Source: Pseudomonas sp. BMS12 (lineage in GTDB: Bacteria > Pseudomonadota > Gammaproteobacteria > Pseudomonadales > Pseudomonadaceae). From it: DNA of 52,913 bases. Of this stretch, positions 27,288 through 36,166 are shown in pieces (within the stretch, counting starts at the first letter, position 1; each line of letters opens with the position of its first letter). Location of the stretch: the NCBI RefSeq assembly GCF_001592875.1, contig NZ_LSOF01000003.1, positions 1 through 52,913 on the forward strand, given 5' to 3'. The position numbers were made by a program, and so were the translations under genes. Below the pieces are notes generated by a model. It saw only the letters and a program-made list of their open reading frames with translations, was not told the origin of the DNA and ran no database searches.

Positions 27288-29615
27288 ATGGACAGCATCA
27301 ACAAGCGTATCGCCGCCGAGCTCGGCGTCCTCCCGCAACAGGTCGCCGCCGCTGTGGCGCTGCTCGACGAGGGCTCCACCGTGCCCTTCATCGCCCGCTA
27401 CCGCAAGGAAGTGACCGGCAGCCTGGACGACACCCAGCTGCGCAACCTGGAAGAGCGCCTGCGCTACCTGCGCGAGCTGGACGAGCGCCGCGCCTCCATC
27501 CTCGCCAGCATCGAGGAGCAGGGCAAGCTGACCCCCGAACTGACCCGCGAAATCAACGAGGCCGACACCAAGACCCGTCTCGAAGACTTGTATTTGCCGT
27601 ACAAGCAGAAGCGCCGCACCAAGGGCCAGATCGCTCTGGAAGCCGGCCTCGGCGAGCTGGCCGACGCGCTGTTCGGCAACCCCGAGCTGAACCCGGAGAA
27701 CGAGGCTGCGCGCTTCGTCGACGCCGAGAAGGGCTTTGCCGACGTCAAGGCCGTGCTCGAAGGCGCCAAGTACATCCTCATGGAGGGCTTCGCCGAGGAC
27801 GCCAGCCTGCTCGACAAGCTGCGCTCCTTCCTGAAGAACGAAGCCACCCTCAGCGCCCGCCTGGTGGCTGGCAAGGAAGTCGAAGGCGCCAAGTTCAGCG
27901 ACTACTTCGAGCACGACGAGCCGCTGAAGAACGTGCCCTCGCACCGCGCCCTGGCGATCTTCCGCGGGCGTAACGAAGGCATCCTCGGCGCCAGCCTCAA
28001 GGTCGGCGAAGAAGCCCCGGGCACCATGCACCCGTGCGAGCTGATGATCGCCGAGCGCTTCGGCGTGGAGCAGCGCGGCCGCGCCGCCGACAAGTGGTTG
28101 GGCGAAGTGGTGCGCTGGACCTGGAAGGTCAAGCTCTACACCCACCTGGAAACCGACCTGCTCGGCGAGCTGCGCGAGAAGGCCGAGGACGAGGCGATCA
28201 ACGTGTTCGCCCGCAACCTGCACGACCTGCTGCTGGCCGCCCCGGCCGGCCCGCGCGCCACCCTGGCGCTGGACCCCGGCCTGCGCACCGGCTGCAAGGT
28301 GGCCGTGGTCGACGCCACCGGCAAGGTGCTGGAAACCGCCACCGTGTACCCGCACGCCCCGCGCAACGACTGGGATGGCACCCTGGCGATCCTCGCCAAG
28401 CTCTGCGCCAAGCATGCGGTGGACCTGATCTCCATCGGCAACGGCACCGCCAGCCGCGAGACCGACAAGCTGGCCGCCGACCTGATCAAGGCCGTACCCG
28501 GCCTGAAGCTGACCAAGGTCATGGTCTCCGAGGCCGGCGCCTCGGTGTACTCGGCGTCCGAGCTGGCCGCCAAGGAATTCCCGGACATGGACGTGTCGCT
28601 GCGCGGCGCCGTCTCCATTGCCCGCCGCCTGCAGGACCCGCTGGCCGAACTGGTGAAGATCGACCCGAAATCCATCGGTGTCGGCCAGTACCAGCACGAT
28701 GTGTCGCAGCTCAAGCTGGCCCGCTCGCTGGATGCGGTGGTCGAGGACTGCGTGAACGCCGTCGGCGTGGATGTGAACACCGCCTCGGTCGCCTTGCTGG
28801 CGCGCATCTCCGGCCTGAACAGCACCCTGGCGCAGAACATCGTGCAGTTCCGCGACGCCAATGGCGCCTTCACCTCCCGCGCCGACCTGAAGAAGGTGCC
28901 GCGCCTGGGCGAGAAGACCTTCGAGCAGGCCGCCGGCTTCCTGCGCGTGATGAACGGCGAAAACCCGCTGGACGCCTCCGCCGTGCACCCGGAGACCTAC
29001 CCGCTGGTGCAGCGCATCGCCCAGGACACTGGCCGCGACATCCGCTCGCTGCTCGGCGACTCCAGCTTCCTGCGCAGCCTCGACCCCAAGCGCTTTACCG
29101 ATGAGAGCTTCGGCCTGCCGACCGTCACCGACATCCTCAAGGAACTGGACAAACCCGGCCGCGACCCGCGCCCGGAGTTCAAGACCGCCGAGTTCCAGGA
29201 CGGCGTGGAAAGCCTCAAGGATCTGCAGCCGGGCATGGTGCTGGAGGGCGTGGTGACCAACGTCACCAACTTCGGCGCCTTCGTCGACATCGGCGTACAC
29301 CAGGATGGCCTGGTGCATATCTCGGCGCTGTCGGAGAAGTTCGTCAAAGACCCGTACGAAGTGGTCAAGGCCGGCGATATCGTCAAGGTCAAGGTCATGG
29401 AAGTGGACATCCCGCGCAACCGCGTCGGCCTGACCATGCGCATGAGCGACACCCCCGGCGAGAAGGTCGATGGCCCGCGCGGCGGGCGCGGCAATGGCCA
29501 GAACCGTGGCGGCAACCAGCCGCGCAGCGAGCGCCACTCCAGCCAGGACAAGCCGGCCCCGACCAACGCCGCGATGGCCTCGCTGTTCGCCAACGCCAAA
29601 CAACTGAGGAAATAA
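27288..29615 (+). CDS. tex: Transcription accessory protein Tex
   Basis: A 775-residue nucleic-acid-binding protein. The N-terminal helical part has [13 protein letters not shown] and [16 protein letters not shown] YqgF/RNase H-like region centres on [20 protein letters not shown]. HhH segments follow ([19 protein letters not shown]). The C-terminal S1 domain (about 648-720) has [21 protein letters not shown]. The tail is Gly/Arg/Asn-rich. Tex affects transcription and virulence gene expression in several bacteria by an incompletely known mechanism. Its stop is 3 bases from the thioesterase ATG, so the two form an operon. Confidence 0.97.
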   Translation: MDSINKRIAAELGVLPQQVAAAVALLDEGSTVPFIARYRKEVTGSLDDTQLRNLEERLRYLRELDERRASILASIEEQGKLTPELTREINEADTKTRLEDLYLPYKQKRRTKGQIALEAGLGELADALFGNPELNPENEAARFVDAEKGFADVKAVLEGAKYILMEGFAEDASLLDKLRSFLKNEATLSARLVAGKEVEGAKFSDYFEHDEPLKNVPSHRALAIFRGRNEGILGASLKVGEEAPGTMHPCELMIAERFGVEQRGRAADKWLGEVVRWTWKVKLYTHLETDLLGELREKAEDEAINVFARNLHDLLLAAPAGPRATLALDPGLRTGCKVAVVDATGKVLETATVYPHAPRNDWDGTLAILAKLCAKHAVDLISIGNGTASRETDKLAADLIKAVPGLKLTKVMVSEAGASVYSASELAAKEFPDMDVSLRGAVSIARRLQDPLAELVKIDPKSIGVGQYQHDVSQLKLARSLDAVVEDCVNAVGVDVNTASVALLARISGLNSTLAQNIVQFRDANGAFTSRADLKKVPRLGEKTFEQAAGFLRVMNGENPLDASAVHPETYPLVQRIAQDTGRDIRSLLGDSSFLRSLDPKRFTDESFGLPTVTDILKELDKPGRDPRPEFKTAEFQDGVESLKDLQPGMVLEGVVTNVTNFGAFVDIGVHQDGLVHISALSEKFVKDPYEVVKAGDIVKVKVMEVDIPRNRVGLTMRMSDTPGEKVDGPRGGRGNGQNRGGNQPRSERHSSQDKPAPTNAAMASLFANAKQLRK

Positions 29616-29618
29616 GCC

Positions 29619-30005
29619 ATGAGCGACCAGTCCCCGGTGGGCAAGGACAGCAACTTCAGCCGCCTGCTCGGCATCCGCATCCTGCGCGCCGAAAACGGCG
29701 AGGCCGAGCTGCGCATGACCATGCAGGAGCAGATGCTCAACCTGCACGGGCGCATGCACGGTGGCGCGCTGTTCTCGCTGCTCGACACCGCCCTCGGCCA
29801 GGCCAGCCACAGCCTGTTCGGCGGCGAAGCCGGCAGCATGACCCTGGAATGCAAGATCAACTACATCCGCGCCGTCGAAGACGGCGAGGTGGTGTGCATT
29901 GCCAAGGTCATCAACGCCGGGCGCAAGGTGCACGTGATCGAGGCCCGCGCCAGCCAGGGCGACAAGCTGGTGGCCAGCGCCCAGGCCACCTTCATCTGCA
30001 AATAG
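29619..30005 (+). CDS. PaaI-family hot-dog thioesterase
   Basis: A 128-residue hot-dog fold protein with the PaaI-type helix motif HGGALFSLLDTALGQASHS (about 47-65) and a strand MTLECKINYIRAV. Such proteins hydrolyse acyl- or aryl-CoA thioesters; the substrate here is not evident. The gene starts 3 bases after tex and is followed by a hairpin terminator. Confidence 0.88.
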   Translation: MSDQSPVGKDSNFSRLLGIRILRAENGEAELRMTMQEQMLNLHGRMHGGALFSLLDTALGQASHSLFGGEAGSMTLECKINYIRAVEDGEVVCIAKVINAGRKVHVIEARASQGDKLVASAQATFICK

Positions 30006-30031
30006 CGCAACATTCCGTCGCTTGCGAGGAT

Positions 30032-30056
30032 TGCGCCGACCTCCCCTGTCGGCGCA
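30032..30056 (+). terminator. Terminator-like hairpin after the thioesterase gene
   Basis: TGCGCCGAC-CTCCCCT-GTCGGCGCA is a perfect 9-bp stem, followed by TTCTCG. The U-run is short, so termination may be partial. Confidence 0.6.
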
Positions 30057-30148
30057 TTCTCGCCTTCCACCCTCTTCCTTGGTTCGACTTGTAGAGCGAC
30101 GTCCCCACCCCCATATAGGGGCGACCGTCGAGTGAAGGAACAAGAATC

Positions 30149-31735
30149 TTGAGCGATCTCCTTTCCCGCCGCCTGGCCTTGCTCGGCGACACTGCCCACC
30201 TGCCCCTGCTGACTCAGTGCCTGCACGGTATCGAGCGCGAGACCCTGCGCGTCGACACCCATGGCGCCCTGGCACAGAGCGAGCACCCGCGCGCACTGGG
30301 CTCGGCCCTGACCCACGGGCAGATCACCACCGATTATTCCGAGGCCCTGCTGGAGTTCATCACCCCGGCCGAGCCCGACCCGGCCGCGACCCTGGCCGAC
30401 CTGGAGCGCATCCACCGCTTCGCCGCCAGCCAGCTGGACGGCGAATACCTGTGGAGCCCATCGATGCCCGGCCTGCTGCCGGACGAGGCGGACATCCCCA
30501 TCGCCCGCTACGGTAGCTCGAATATCGGCCGCCTGAAGTACGTTTACCGCCGCGGCCTGGCCCTGCGTTACGGCAAGACCATGCAGTGCATCGCCGGTAT
30601 CCACTACAACTTCAGCCTGCCCGAAGCACTCTGGCCGCTGCTGCAGCAACTCGACGGCGAAACCGGCAGCCCCCAGGATTACCAGTCGGCCGCCTATATC
30701 TCGCTGATCCGCAACTTCCGCCGTTACAGCTGGTTGCTGATGTACCTGTTCGGCGCCTCGCCGGCGCTGGACGCCAGCTTCCTGCGCGGCCGCCCGCACC
30801 ACTTGCAACAGCTCGATGCCGACACCCTGTATCTGCCGTATGCCACCAGCCTGCGCATGAGCGACCTGGGTTATCAGAGCAGCGCCCAGTCCGGCCTGAC
30901 GCCCTGCTACAACGACCTGGCCAGTTACATCGACAGCCTGCGCTCTGCCGTTGCCACGCCCTACGCCCCCTATGCCGAGATCGGCACCAAGGACGCCAAC
31001 GGCCAGTGGTTGCAACTCAACACCAACATCATCCAGATCGAGAACGAGTACTACTCGAGCATTCGCCCGAAACGCGTCACCTACTCCGGCGAGCGGCCGA
31101 TTCAGGCCCTGAGCAGCCGTGGCGTGCAGTACGTGGAAGTGCGTTGCCTGGACATCAACCCCTACCTGCCACTGGGGCTCGACCTCGATCAGGCGCGCTT
31201 CCTCGATGCATTCATCCTGTTCTGCGCCCTGCAGGCCAGCCCGCTGCTGGCCAGTGGCGAGTGCCACGCCTGCACCGACAACTTCCTCAAAACGGTCAAG
31301 GAAGGCCGTCGCCCGGGCCTGCACCTGCAACGCGACGGCCGGCAGGTCGAGCTGCGTACCTGGGCCGGCGAGCTGCTGGATGCCTTCGCACCCATCGCCG
31401 CCCTGCTCGATCAGGCCCATGGCGGCGATGCCTACCAGACCGCCCTGCACCTGCAGCGGCGCAAGGTCGAAGACCCGTCACTGACGCCCTCGGCCCGCCT
31501 GCTGGCCGACCTGCGCGGCAATGCCGAGACCTTCCGCGAGTTCGCCCTGCGCCAGAGCAAACTGCATGCCGCAACCTTCCGCAGCCAGCCGCTGAGTACC
31601 GGGGAGCAGGAGCAGTTCGCCGCCATGGCCCGCGCCTCGCTGATCGAACAGGCCGAACTGGAGCAGCTGCCACAGGAAGACTTCGACAGCTTCGTCGCCG
31701 CCTACCAGGCCAGCATTCTTGGCATAGGCGTTTAG
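30149..31735 (+). CDS. gshA: Glutamate-cysteine ligase
   Basis: A 528-residue enzyme for the first step of glutathione synthesis (glutamate + cysteine + ATP). Family motifs are [14 protein letters not shown] near the N-terminus, [29 protein letters not shown]-type [35 protein letters not shown] and [13 protein letters not shown]. The start is TTG 30149, fitting the conserved beginning [16 protein letters not shown] lies upstream. The preceding 90 bases contain a GTCCCC...GGGGCGAC hairpin that could be part of the leader. Confidence 0.97.
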   Translation: MSDLLSRRLALLGDTAHLPLLTQCLHGIERETLRVDTHGALAQSEHPRALGSALTHGQITTDYSEALLEFITPAEPDPAATLADLERIHRFAASQLDGEYLWSPSMPGLLPDEADIPIARYGSSNIGRLKYVYRRGLALRYGKTMQCIAGIHYNFSLPEALWPLLQQLDGETGSPQDYQSAAYISLIRNFRRYSWLLMYLFGASPALDASFLRGRPHHLQQLDADTLYLPYATSLRMSDLGYQSSAQSGLTPCYNDLASYIDSLRSAVATPYAPYAEIGTKDANGQWLQLNTNIIQIENEYYSSIRPKRVTYSGERPIQALSSRGVQYVEVRCLDINPYLPLGLDLDQARFLDAFILFCALQASPLLASGECHACTDNFLKTVKEGRRPGLHLQRDGRQVELRTWAGELLDAFAPIAALLDQAHGGDAYQTALHLQRRKVEDPSLTPSARLLADLRGNAETFREFALRQSKLHAATFRSQPLSTGEQEQFAAMARASLIEQAELEQLPQEDFDSFVAAYQASILGIGV

Positions 31736-31749
31736 GATCAACAACCTGA

Positions 31750-31783
31750 GTGACGGAGCCGCCGTTCAGCGGCAGTCCGTCAC
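31750..31783. other. Hairpin after gshA
   Basis: GTGACGGA pairs with TCCGTCAC, with an inner GCCGC/GCGGC stem. No T-run follows in the forward direction. It may protect the gshA 3' end or act as a weak terminator. Confidence 0.5.
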
Positions 31784-31877
31784 AAAACCGCCACTTCGAC
31801 CGTTCGCCCCTGACCAGCGGTCAGCCACGGCGGCCGGCGCAGGCTAGCCTGTGGGGAAACCCGCATTGGCAAACGCC

Positions 31878-32075
31878 ATGACGCCCGAAACCGACAACCA
31901 CGACTGGAGCCTGGACAGCCTGAACAAGGCCTACCAGCAAGGCTACATGGCCGGCCTCACCGGCCAGCCGCAGCGCCAGCAGCCATACCCGGCCGAGGTA
32001 CAGGCGGCCGCCTGGGAGGCTGGCTGGGATGACGGCAACGAGCAGTTCAAGCTGCATCAGCGACGCAGCGCCTGA
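31878..32075 (+). CDS. RMF/CrpP-fold small protein
   Basis: A 65-residue protein with the ribosome modulation factor-like pattern: an A-Y-x-x-G-x-x-x-G helix (LNKAYQQGYMAGLTGQP), a Pro-Tyr turn (QPYPAEV), then W-x-x-G-W-x-x-G-N-E (AAAWEAGWDDGNEQF). That layout is shared with Rmf and with CrpP-type proteins. It may bind ribosomes or RNA, but this is inference from fold pattern. It is not the canonical Pseudomonas Rmf sequence. ATG 31878 lacks a clear Shine-Dalgarno; GTG 31851 is an alternative. A strong terminator follows. Confidence 0.68.
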   Translation: MTPETDNHDWSLDSLNKAYQQGYMAGLTGQPQRQQPYPAEVQAAAWEAGWDDGNEQFKLHQRRSA

Positions 32076-32088
32076 ATACCGAACGCAT

Positions 32089-32115
32089 AAAAAAGGGCCG
32101 CAGATGCGGCCCTTT
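32089..32115 (+). terminator. Rho-independent terminator
   Basis: AAAAAAGGGCCGCA-GA-TGCGGCCCTTTTC gives an 8-bp stem with a T-run, ending the RMF-like gene. The A-run also lets it serve the converging argA transcript. Confidence 0.9.
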
Positions 32116-32144
32116 TCATTACTCACTGCCCAGAAGGCAGCCCT

Positions 32145-32217
32145 GTGGGAGCGGCTGGGCGGCACTCCGCTTCAGCCGCGATAAACCCAACACCATCGCG
32201 ACTGAAGTCGCTCCCAC
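32145..32217. repeat. REPIN (two inverted REP sequences)
   Basis: The right arm is the canonical REP in reverse: ATCGCGACTGAAGTCGCTCCCAC (32195-32217 region). The left arm is GTGGGAGCGG, an extra 15 bases (32155-32169), then CTTCAGCCGCGAT. Removing the extra 15 bases gives a perfect REP. It lies between the RMF-like gene and the end of argA. Confidence 0.85.
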
Positions 32218-32240
32218 GTAGCTGACCCTGCGCGCCCAGC

Positions 32241-33539
32241 CTAGAGCGCCTTCTCGAAGATCTTCGAGTTGCGCTGGTAGTTGTACAGCGAGGCGCGCGA
32301 GGCCGGCAGGCGCTCCACGGCGCTGGGCTCGAAGCCGCGTTCACGGAACCAGTGGGCGGTGCGGGTGGTGAGCACGTACAGCGTCTTCAGGCCCAGTGCG
32401 CGGGCACGCTCCTCGATGCGTTCGAGCAGTTCGTCGCCACGCCCGCCGTGGCGGTAGTCGGGGTTGACCGCCAGGCAGGCCAGCTCGCCGGCATCCGAGT
32501 CGGCCAGGCGGTACAGCGCGGCGCAGGCGATGATCAGACCGTCGCGCTCGACGATGCTGAACTGCTCGATCTCGCGCTCCAGCACCTCGCGCGAACGCCG
32601 CACCAGAATGCCCTGATCCTCCAGCGGGGTGATCAGCTCGATCAGGCCGCCGACATCCTCGATGGTCGCCTCGCGCAGCGACTCGAACTGCTCCTGGTCG
32701 ACCAGGGTACCGCCGCCATCGCGGGTGAACAGCTCGGTGAGCAGCGCGCCGTTGTCCATGTAGCTGACGATATGGCTGCGCTTGACCCCGCCGCGGCAAG
32801 CCTGGGCGGCGGCGTCCAGCAGCTCGGCCGGGTAGCAGCTGCCGAGCCGCGCCAGGTGTGCCGGCACCTGCTGCGGACGCAGCTCACGCACCAGCTTGCC
32901 GTTCTCGTCGAGCAGGCCGCGCTCGGGGCTGAACAGCAGCAGCTTGTCGGCCTGCAGGTCGATGGCGGCGCGGGTGGCGACATCCTCGCAAGCCAGGTTG
33001 AAAATCTCGCCGGTGGGCGAATAGCCGAGCGACGACAGCAGCACGATGCTGCGCTCGTCGAGCAGGCGACCGATGCCCTTGCGGTCGACCCGGCGCACTT
33101 CGCCGGTGTGGTGGTAATCGATGCCGTCGAGCACGCCGATCGGCCGCGCAGTGACGAAGTTGCCACCGCTGACGCGCAGACGCGACCCCTGCATAGGCGA
33201 GGCGGCCATATCCATCGACAACCTGGCTTCGATAGCGATGCGCAGGCTGCCGACCGCGTCGATCACGCAATCCAGGGTCGGACCGTCGGTGATGCGCAAG
33301 TCGCGGTGGAAACGCGGCGTCAGGCCGCGCTCGGCCAGGCGCGCCTCAATCTGCGGGCGCGAACCGTGCACCAGCACCAGGCGCACGCCGAGGCTGTGCA
33401 GCAGCACCAGGTCATGGACGATATTGCCGAAATTCGGGTGTTCCACACCCTCGCCGGGCAGCATGACCACGAAGGTGCAGTCGCGGTGGGCGTTGATGTA
33501 GGGCGAAGCGTGGCGAAGCCAGTTGACGTAGTCGTGCAT
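32241..33539 (-). CDS. argA: N-acetylglutamate synthase
   Basis: A 432-residue enzyme that acetylates glutamate to begin arginine synthesis. Residues about 1-290 form an amino-acid-kinase-like domain (LVLVHGSRPQIEARLAERG, LLSSLGYSPTGEIFNL) that binds arginine in the family; 295-432 form a GNAT acetyltransferase (LACLAVNPDYRHGGRGDELL). The start is MHDYVNWLRHASPYIN at 33539, with ACAGG about 7 bases upstream; TTG 33545 adds two residues. It is downstream of argE on the same strand, with a possible MLRRR leader ORF in the gap. Confidence 0.96.
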   Translation of the reverse strand: MHDYVNWLRHASPYINAHRDCTFVVMLPGEGVEHPNFGNIVHDLVLLHSLGVRLVLVHGSRPQIEARLAERGLTPRFHRDLRITDGPTLDCVIDAVGSLRIAIEARLSMDMAASPMQGSRLRVSGGNFVTARPIGVLDGIDYHHTGEVRRVDRKGIGRLLDERSIVLLSSLGYSPTGEIFNLACEDVATRAAIDLQADKLLLFSPERGLLDENGKLVRELRPQQVPAHLARLGSCYPAELLDAAAQACRGGVKRSHIVSYMDNGALLTELFTRDGGGTLVDQEQFESLREATIEDVGGLIELITPLEDQGILVRRSREVLEREIEQFSIVERDGLIIACAALYRLADSDAGELACLAVNPDYRHGGRGDELLERIEERARALGLKTLYVLTTRTAHWFRERGFEPSAVERLPASRASLYNYQRNSKIFEKAL

Positions 33540-33603
33540 GAACAAGCCTGTCGAGCAAAGGACGAACGATGGTGAGCCTCCCGCCTGGGGAGAAAGGGTC
33601 GGC

Positions 33604-33621
33604 CTAGCGTCGTCGCAACAT
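33604..33621 (-). CDS. Putative arginine leader peptide MLRRR upstream of argA
   Basis: On the reverse strand, AAGGAG (33628-33633) stands 6 bases before ATG TTG CGA CGA CGC TAG, encoding Met-Leu-Arg-Arg-Arg. It lies between argE and argA, 64 bases before the argA start. An upstream in-frame ATG (33636) would give MKEFLMLRRR but lacks a ribosome site. A run of three Arg codons directly before a stop, ahead of the first arginine-synthesis gene, suggests translation-dependent control. A later TCGTC could pair with GACGA in the Arg codons. This is inference; no terminator with a U-run is seen. Confidence 0.45.
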   Translation of the reverse strand: MLRRR

Positions 33622-33648
33622 CAGGAACTCCTTCATGGCACGGCAGGG

Positions 33649-34788
33649 TTACAGGCAGTAGTGCTGGATCAGCTGGCGCAACAGCTGCACCGTCGGGTCG
33701 ATGCGCGCCAGCTCGAGAAACTCCCCGGGCTGGTGAGCGCAGGCGATGTCGCCGGGGCCGAGGACTATGGTCTCGCAACCGAGCTGCTGAAGATAAGGCG
33801 CTTCGGTGGCAAATGCCACCGACTGCGCCGCATGCCCGCTGAGGCGCTCGGCCAGACGCACCAGCTCGCTGTCGGCGGCCTGCTCGAAGGGCGCCACGCT
33901 GGGGAACAGCGGCATATAGTCGATGCGCACCTGATGCTGCTCGGCCAACGGCTGCAGCTTGCCGCGAATGATCGCGCGCAGTTGCTCCGGGTCCATGCCT
34001 GGCAGCGGGCGCAGGTCGAACTCCAGCGCGCACTGGCCACAGATGCGATTGGGGTTGTCGCCGCCATGGATGCAGCCGAGGTTCAGCGTTGGCGTAGGCA
34101 CCGTGAACTGAGGATTGCTGAACTCACGCTGCCACTGCGCGCGCAGGGCCCGCAGCTCGCCGAGCACGTCCTGCATGGCCTCCAGGGCGCTGTGCCCGAG
34201 CGTCGGGTCGGAACTGTGCCCGCTCTGCCCGAGGATATCGATGCGCTCCATCATGATGCCTTTGTGCAGGCGGATCGGCTTGAGGCCGGTCGGTTCGCCG
34301 ATCACCGCGGCCCGCCCCAGCGGCCGGCCAGCCTCGGCCAGAGCACGGGCGCCGGACATCGAGCTTTCCTCGTCGCAGGTGGCCAGCACCAGCAGCGGCT
34401 GCTTGAACGGCTGGTCGAGCAGCCCGCGCACCGCTTCGATGATCAGCGGGAAGAAACCCTTCATGTCGCATACGCCGAGGCCCACCCAGCGGTCGCCCTG
34501 CTCGGTCAGTTTGAGCGGGTCGCTGTGCCACAGGGCGGCATCGAAGGGCACGGTGTCGCTATGCCCGGCCAGCACCAGGCCGCCCGGCCCGCTACCGTAG
34601 ACGGCCAGCAGGTTGGCCTTGCCCGGCGCCACTTCCTGGATTTCGCAGGCGAAGCCGAGGTCGCCGAGCCAGGTAGCCAGCAGCTCGATCACGGCACGGT
34701 TGGACTGATCCCAACGCGGCTGGGTACAGCTCACCGAAGGTGCGGCAATCAGCGCAGCGAGTTGCTCTTTGAGGGAGGGAAGCGACAT
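33649..34788 (-). CDS. argE: Acetylornithine deacetylase
   Basis: A 379-residue zinc aminopeptidase-like (M20) enzyme releasing ornithine from N-acetylornithine. Metal ligands and active-site residues are visible: GHSDTVPF, GVCDMKGF, the general base in CDEESSMSG, IGEPTGLK and the late His in CAHQPGEFLE. The start MSLPSLKEQL (34788) is preferred to one ten residues upstream because GGAG lies 8 bases before it and the family starts there. That ribosome site overlaps a strong hairpin. Confidence 0.94.
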   Translation of the reverse strand: MSLPSLKEQLAALIAAPSVSCTQPRWDQSNRAVIELLATWLGDLGFACEIQEVAPGKANLLAVYGSGPGGLVLAGHSDTVPFDAALWHSDPLKLTEQGDRWVGLGVCDMKGFFPLIIEAVRGLLDQPFKQPLLVLATCDEESSMSGARALAEAGRPLGRAAVIGEPTGLKPIRLHKGIMMERIDILGQSGHSSDPTLGHSALEAMQDVLGELRALRAQWQREFSNPQFTVPTPTLNLGCIHGGDNPNRICGQCALEFDLRPLPGMDPEQLRAIIRGKLQPLAEQHQVRIDYMPLFPSVAPFEQAADSELVRLAERLSGHAAQSVAFATEAPYLQQLGCETIVLGPGDIACAHQPGEFLELARIDPTVQLLRQLIQHYCL

Positions 34789-34796
34789 CGGCGGTC

Positions 34797-34838
34797 TCCA
34801 CGGACGATGCCCCATCATAGGGGCATCGGCGCCGTGGA
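34797..34838 (-). promoter_or_regulatory. Hairpin overlapping the argE ribosome-binding site
   Basis: In the argE mRNA, TCCACGG and GATGCCCC pair with GGGGCATC and CCGTGGA; the inner stem is 8 bp (loop TATGAT) and the outer 7 bp, with small internal loops. The 3' arm CCGTGGA includes part of the GTGGAG that serves as the argE Shine-Dalgarno, so the folded form should hide it. No U-run follows, so a simple terminator for pit is less likely. Confidence 0.55.
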
Positions 34839-34862
34839 ATAAACCGTGCGCGGGCAGGGTCT

Positions 34863-36128
34863 TTAGAGGAAGACGCCGCGCAGGATGAAAAAGAACAGGA
34901 TCGACAGGCCGGCACCGACCGGCAAGGTGATGAGCCAGGACATGAAGATCGAGCCGATCACGCCCAGGTTCAGCGCGCCGATACCGCGGGCGATACCGAT
35001 ACCCAGCACGGCGCCGACCAGGGTATGGGTGGTGGACACCGGCAGGCCGATGGCCGAGGCGCCAACCACGGTGGAGGCGGTGGCCAGCTCGGCGGCAAAG
35101 CCACGGCTGGGGGTCAGCTCGGTGATTTCCTTGCCGATGGTGGCGATCACCTTGTAGCCGTAGGTGGCCAGGCCGATGACGATGCCCACGGCACCGAGCA
35201 GCAGCACCCAGCCCGGCACGGCGGACTTGGCGGCAATCGCGGCAGCGCCGTTGGACTCGATCACGCCAACGATGGCGGCCAGCGGGCCGACCGCATTGGC
35301 CACGTCGTTGGCGCCGTGGGCGAAGGCCATGGAGCAGGCGGTGAAGATCATCAGCACGGCGAACACGCGCTCGACGCTGGCGAAGTGGAAGGCCTTGTCA
35401 GCCTCGACATCCACCTTGATGCGACTGAGGATGACGACCCCGAGGAGCATCACCAGGGCGCCAACGCCCAGCGACAGCAGGATGCTCTCCTGGCCGGAGA
35501 GGTTCAGACCGATGTGCTTGAGCCCCTTGGACAGGGTCATGATCGAGACCATGAAACCGGTCAGGAACATGTACAGCGGCACGAAGCGCTTGGCGTTCTT
35601 GAACGGGCTGTCGGTGTTGATGATCAACGCCTGCACGCTCATGAACAGGCCGAAGGCGACCAGGCCGGACAGCACCGGCGACACCACCCAGCTGGCGACG
35701 ATCGGACCGATGGCTTCCCAATGCACCGCATCCGACGACACGCCGACGGCGGCGAAGCCGATCACCGCGCCGACGATGGAGTGGGTGGTGGAGACGGGCC
35801 AGCCTTTGAGGGAGGCGACCAGCAGCCAGGTGCCGGCGGCCAGCAGGGCCGAGAGCATGCCCAGCACCATCAGGTCAGGCGTGATGACACTGGCATCGAC
35901 GATGCCGTTCTTGATCGTCTCGGTGACCTGGCCGCCGGCCAGGTAGGCACCGCAGAACTCGAAGATCATGGCGATGAAAATCGCCTGCTTGATGGTCAGG
36001 GCCCGCGAGCCGACCGAGGTACCCATGGCGTTGGCCACGTCGTTGGCGCCAACGCCCCAGGCCATGAAGAAGCCGAACAGGCAGGCGAGTACCAGGAGTA
36101 CGAAGCCGTAATCCGCAATAAGAGACAT
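34863..36128 (-). CDS. pit: Low-affinity inorganic phosphate transporter Pit
   Basis: A 421-residue inner-membrane carrier of the PiT family, driven by cations or protons. It has the duplicated signature GANDVANA at about residues 27-34 and 274-281, the paired VSTTHSIVGAV and VSTTHTLVGAV motifs, and about ten membrane helices. It follows its DUF47 partner after 38 bases on the same strand, an arrangement typical of Pit systems. The ribosome site is weak. Confidence 0.93.
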   Translation of the reverse strand: MSLIADYGFVLLVLACLFGFFMAWGVGANDVANAMGTSVGSRALTIKQAIFIAMIFEFCGAYLAGGQVTETIKNGIVDASVITPDLMVLGMLSALLAAGTWLLVASLKGWPVSTTHSIVGAVIGFAAVGVSSDAVHWEAIGPIVASWVVSPVLSGLVAFGLFMSVQALIINTDSPFKNAKRFVPLYMFLTGFMVSIMTLSKGLKHIGLNLSGQESILLSLGVGALVMLLGVVILSRIKVDVEADKAFHFASVERVFAVLMIFTACSMAFAHGANDVANAVGPLAAIVGVIESNGAAAIAAKSAVPGWVLLLGAVGIVIGLATYGYKVIATIGKEITELTPSRGFAAELATASTVVGASAIGLPVSTTHTLVGAVLGIGIARGIGALNLGVIGSIFMSWLITLPVGAGLSILFFFILRGVFL

Positions 36129-36166
36129 AAATAGTTTTACCTGTTATCCCAGAAGGACACTGGCGC

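Noticed and set aside
27228..30296. A 1022-codon open frame antisense to tex
   Set aside because: It mirrors the codon structure of tex and its neighbours in GC-rich DNA, has no domain motif, no ribosome site at a sensible start, and low-complexity Gly/Ala/His/Gln composition. The same applies to long antisense frames opposite the GGDEF-EAL gene (21486-24854), the transpeptidase/SPFH genes (41148-43529) and the reductase fusion (50771-52813).
33540..33648. MKEFLMLRRR (from ATG 33636) as the leader peptide
   Set aside because: No ribosome site precedes that ATG, whereas the internal AAGGAG serves the inner ATG at 33621; the shorter MLRRR is the better reading.
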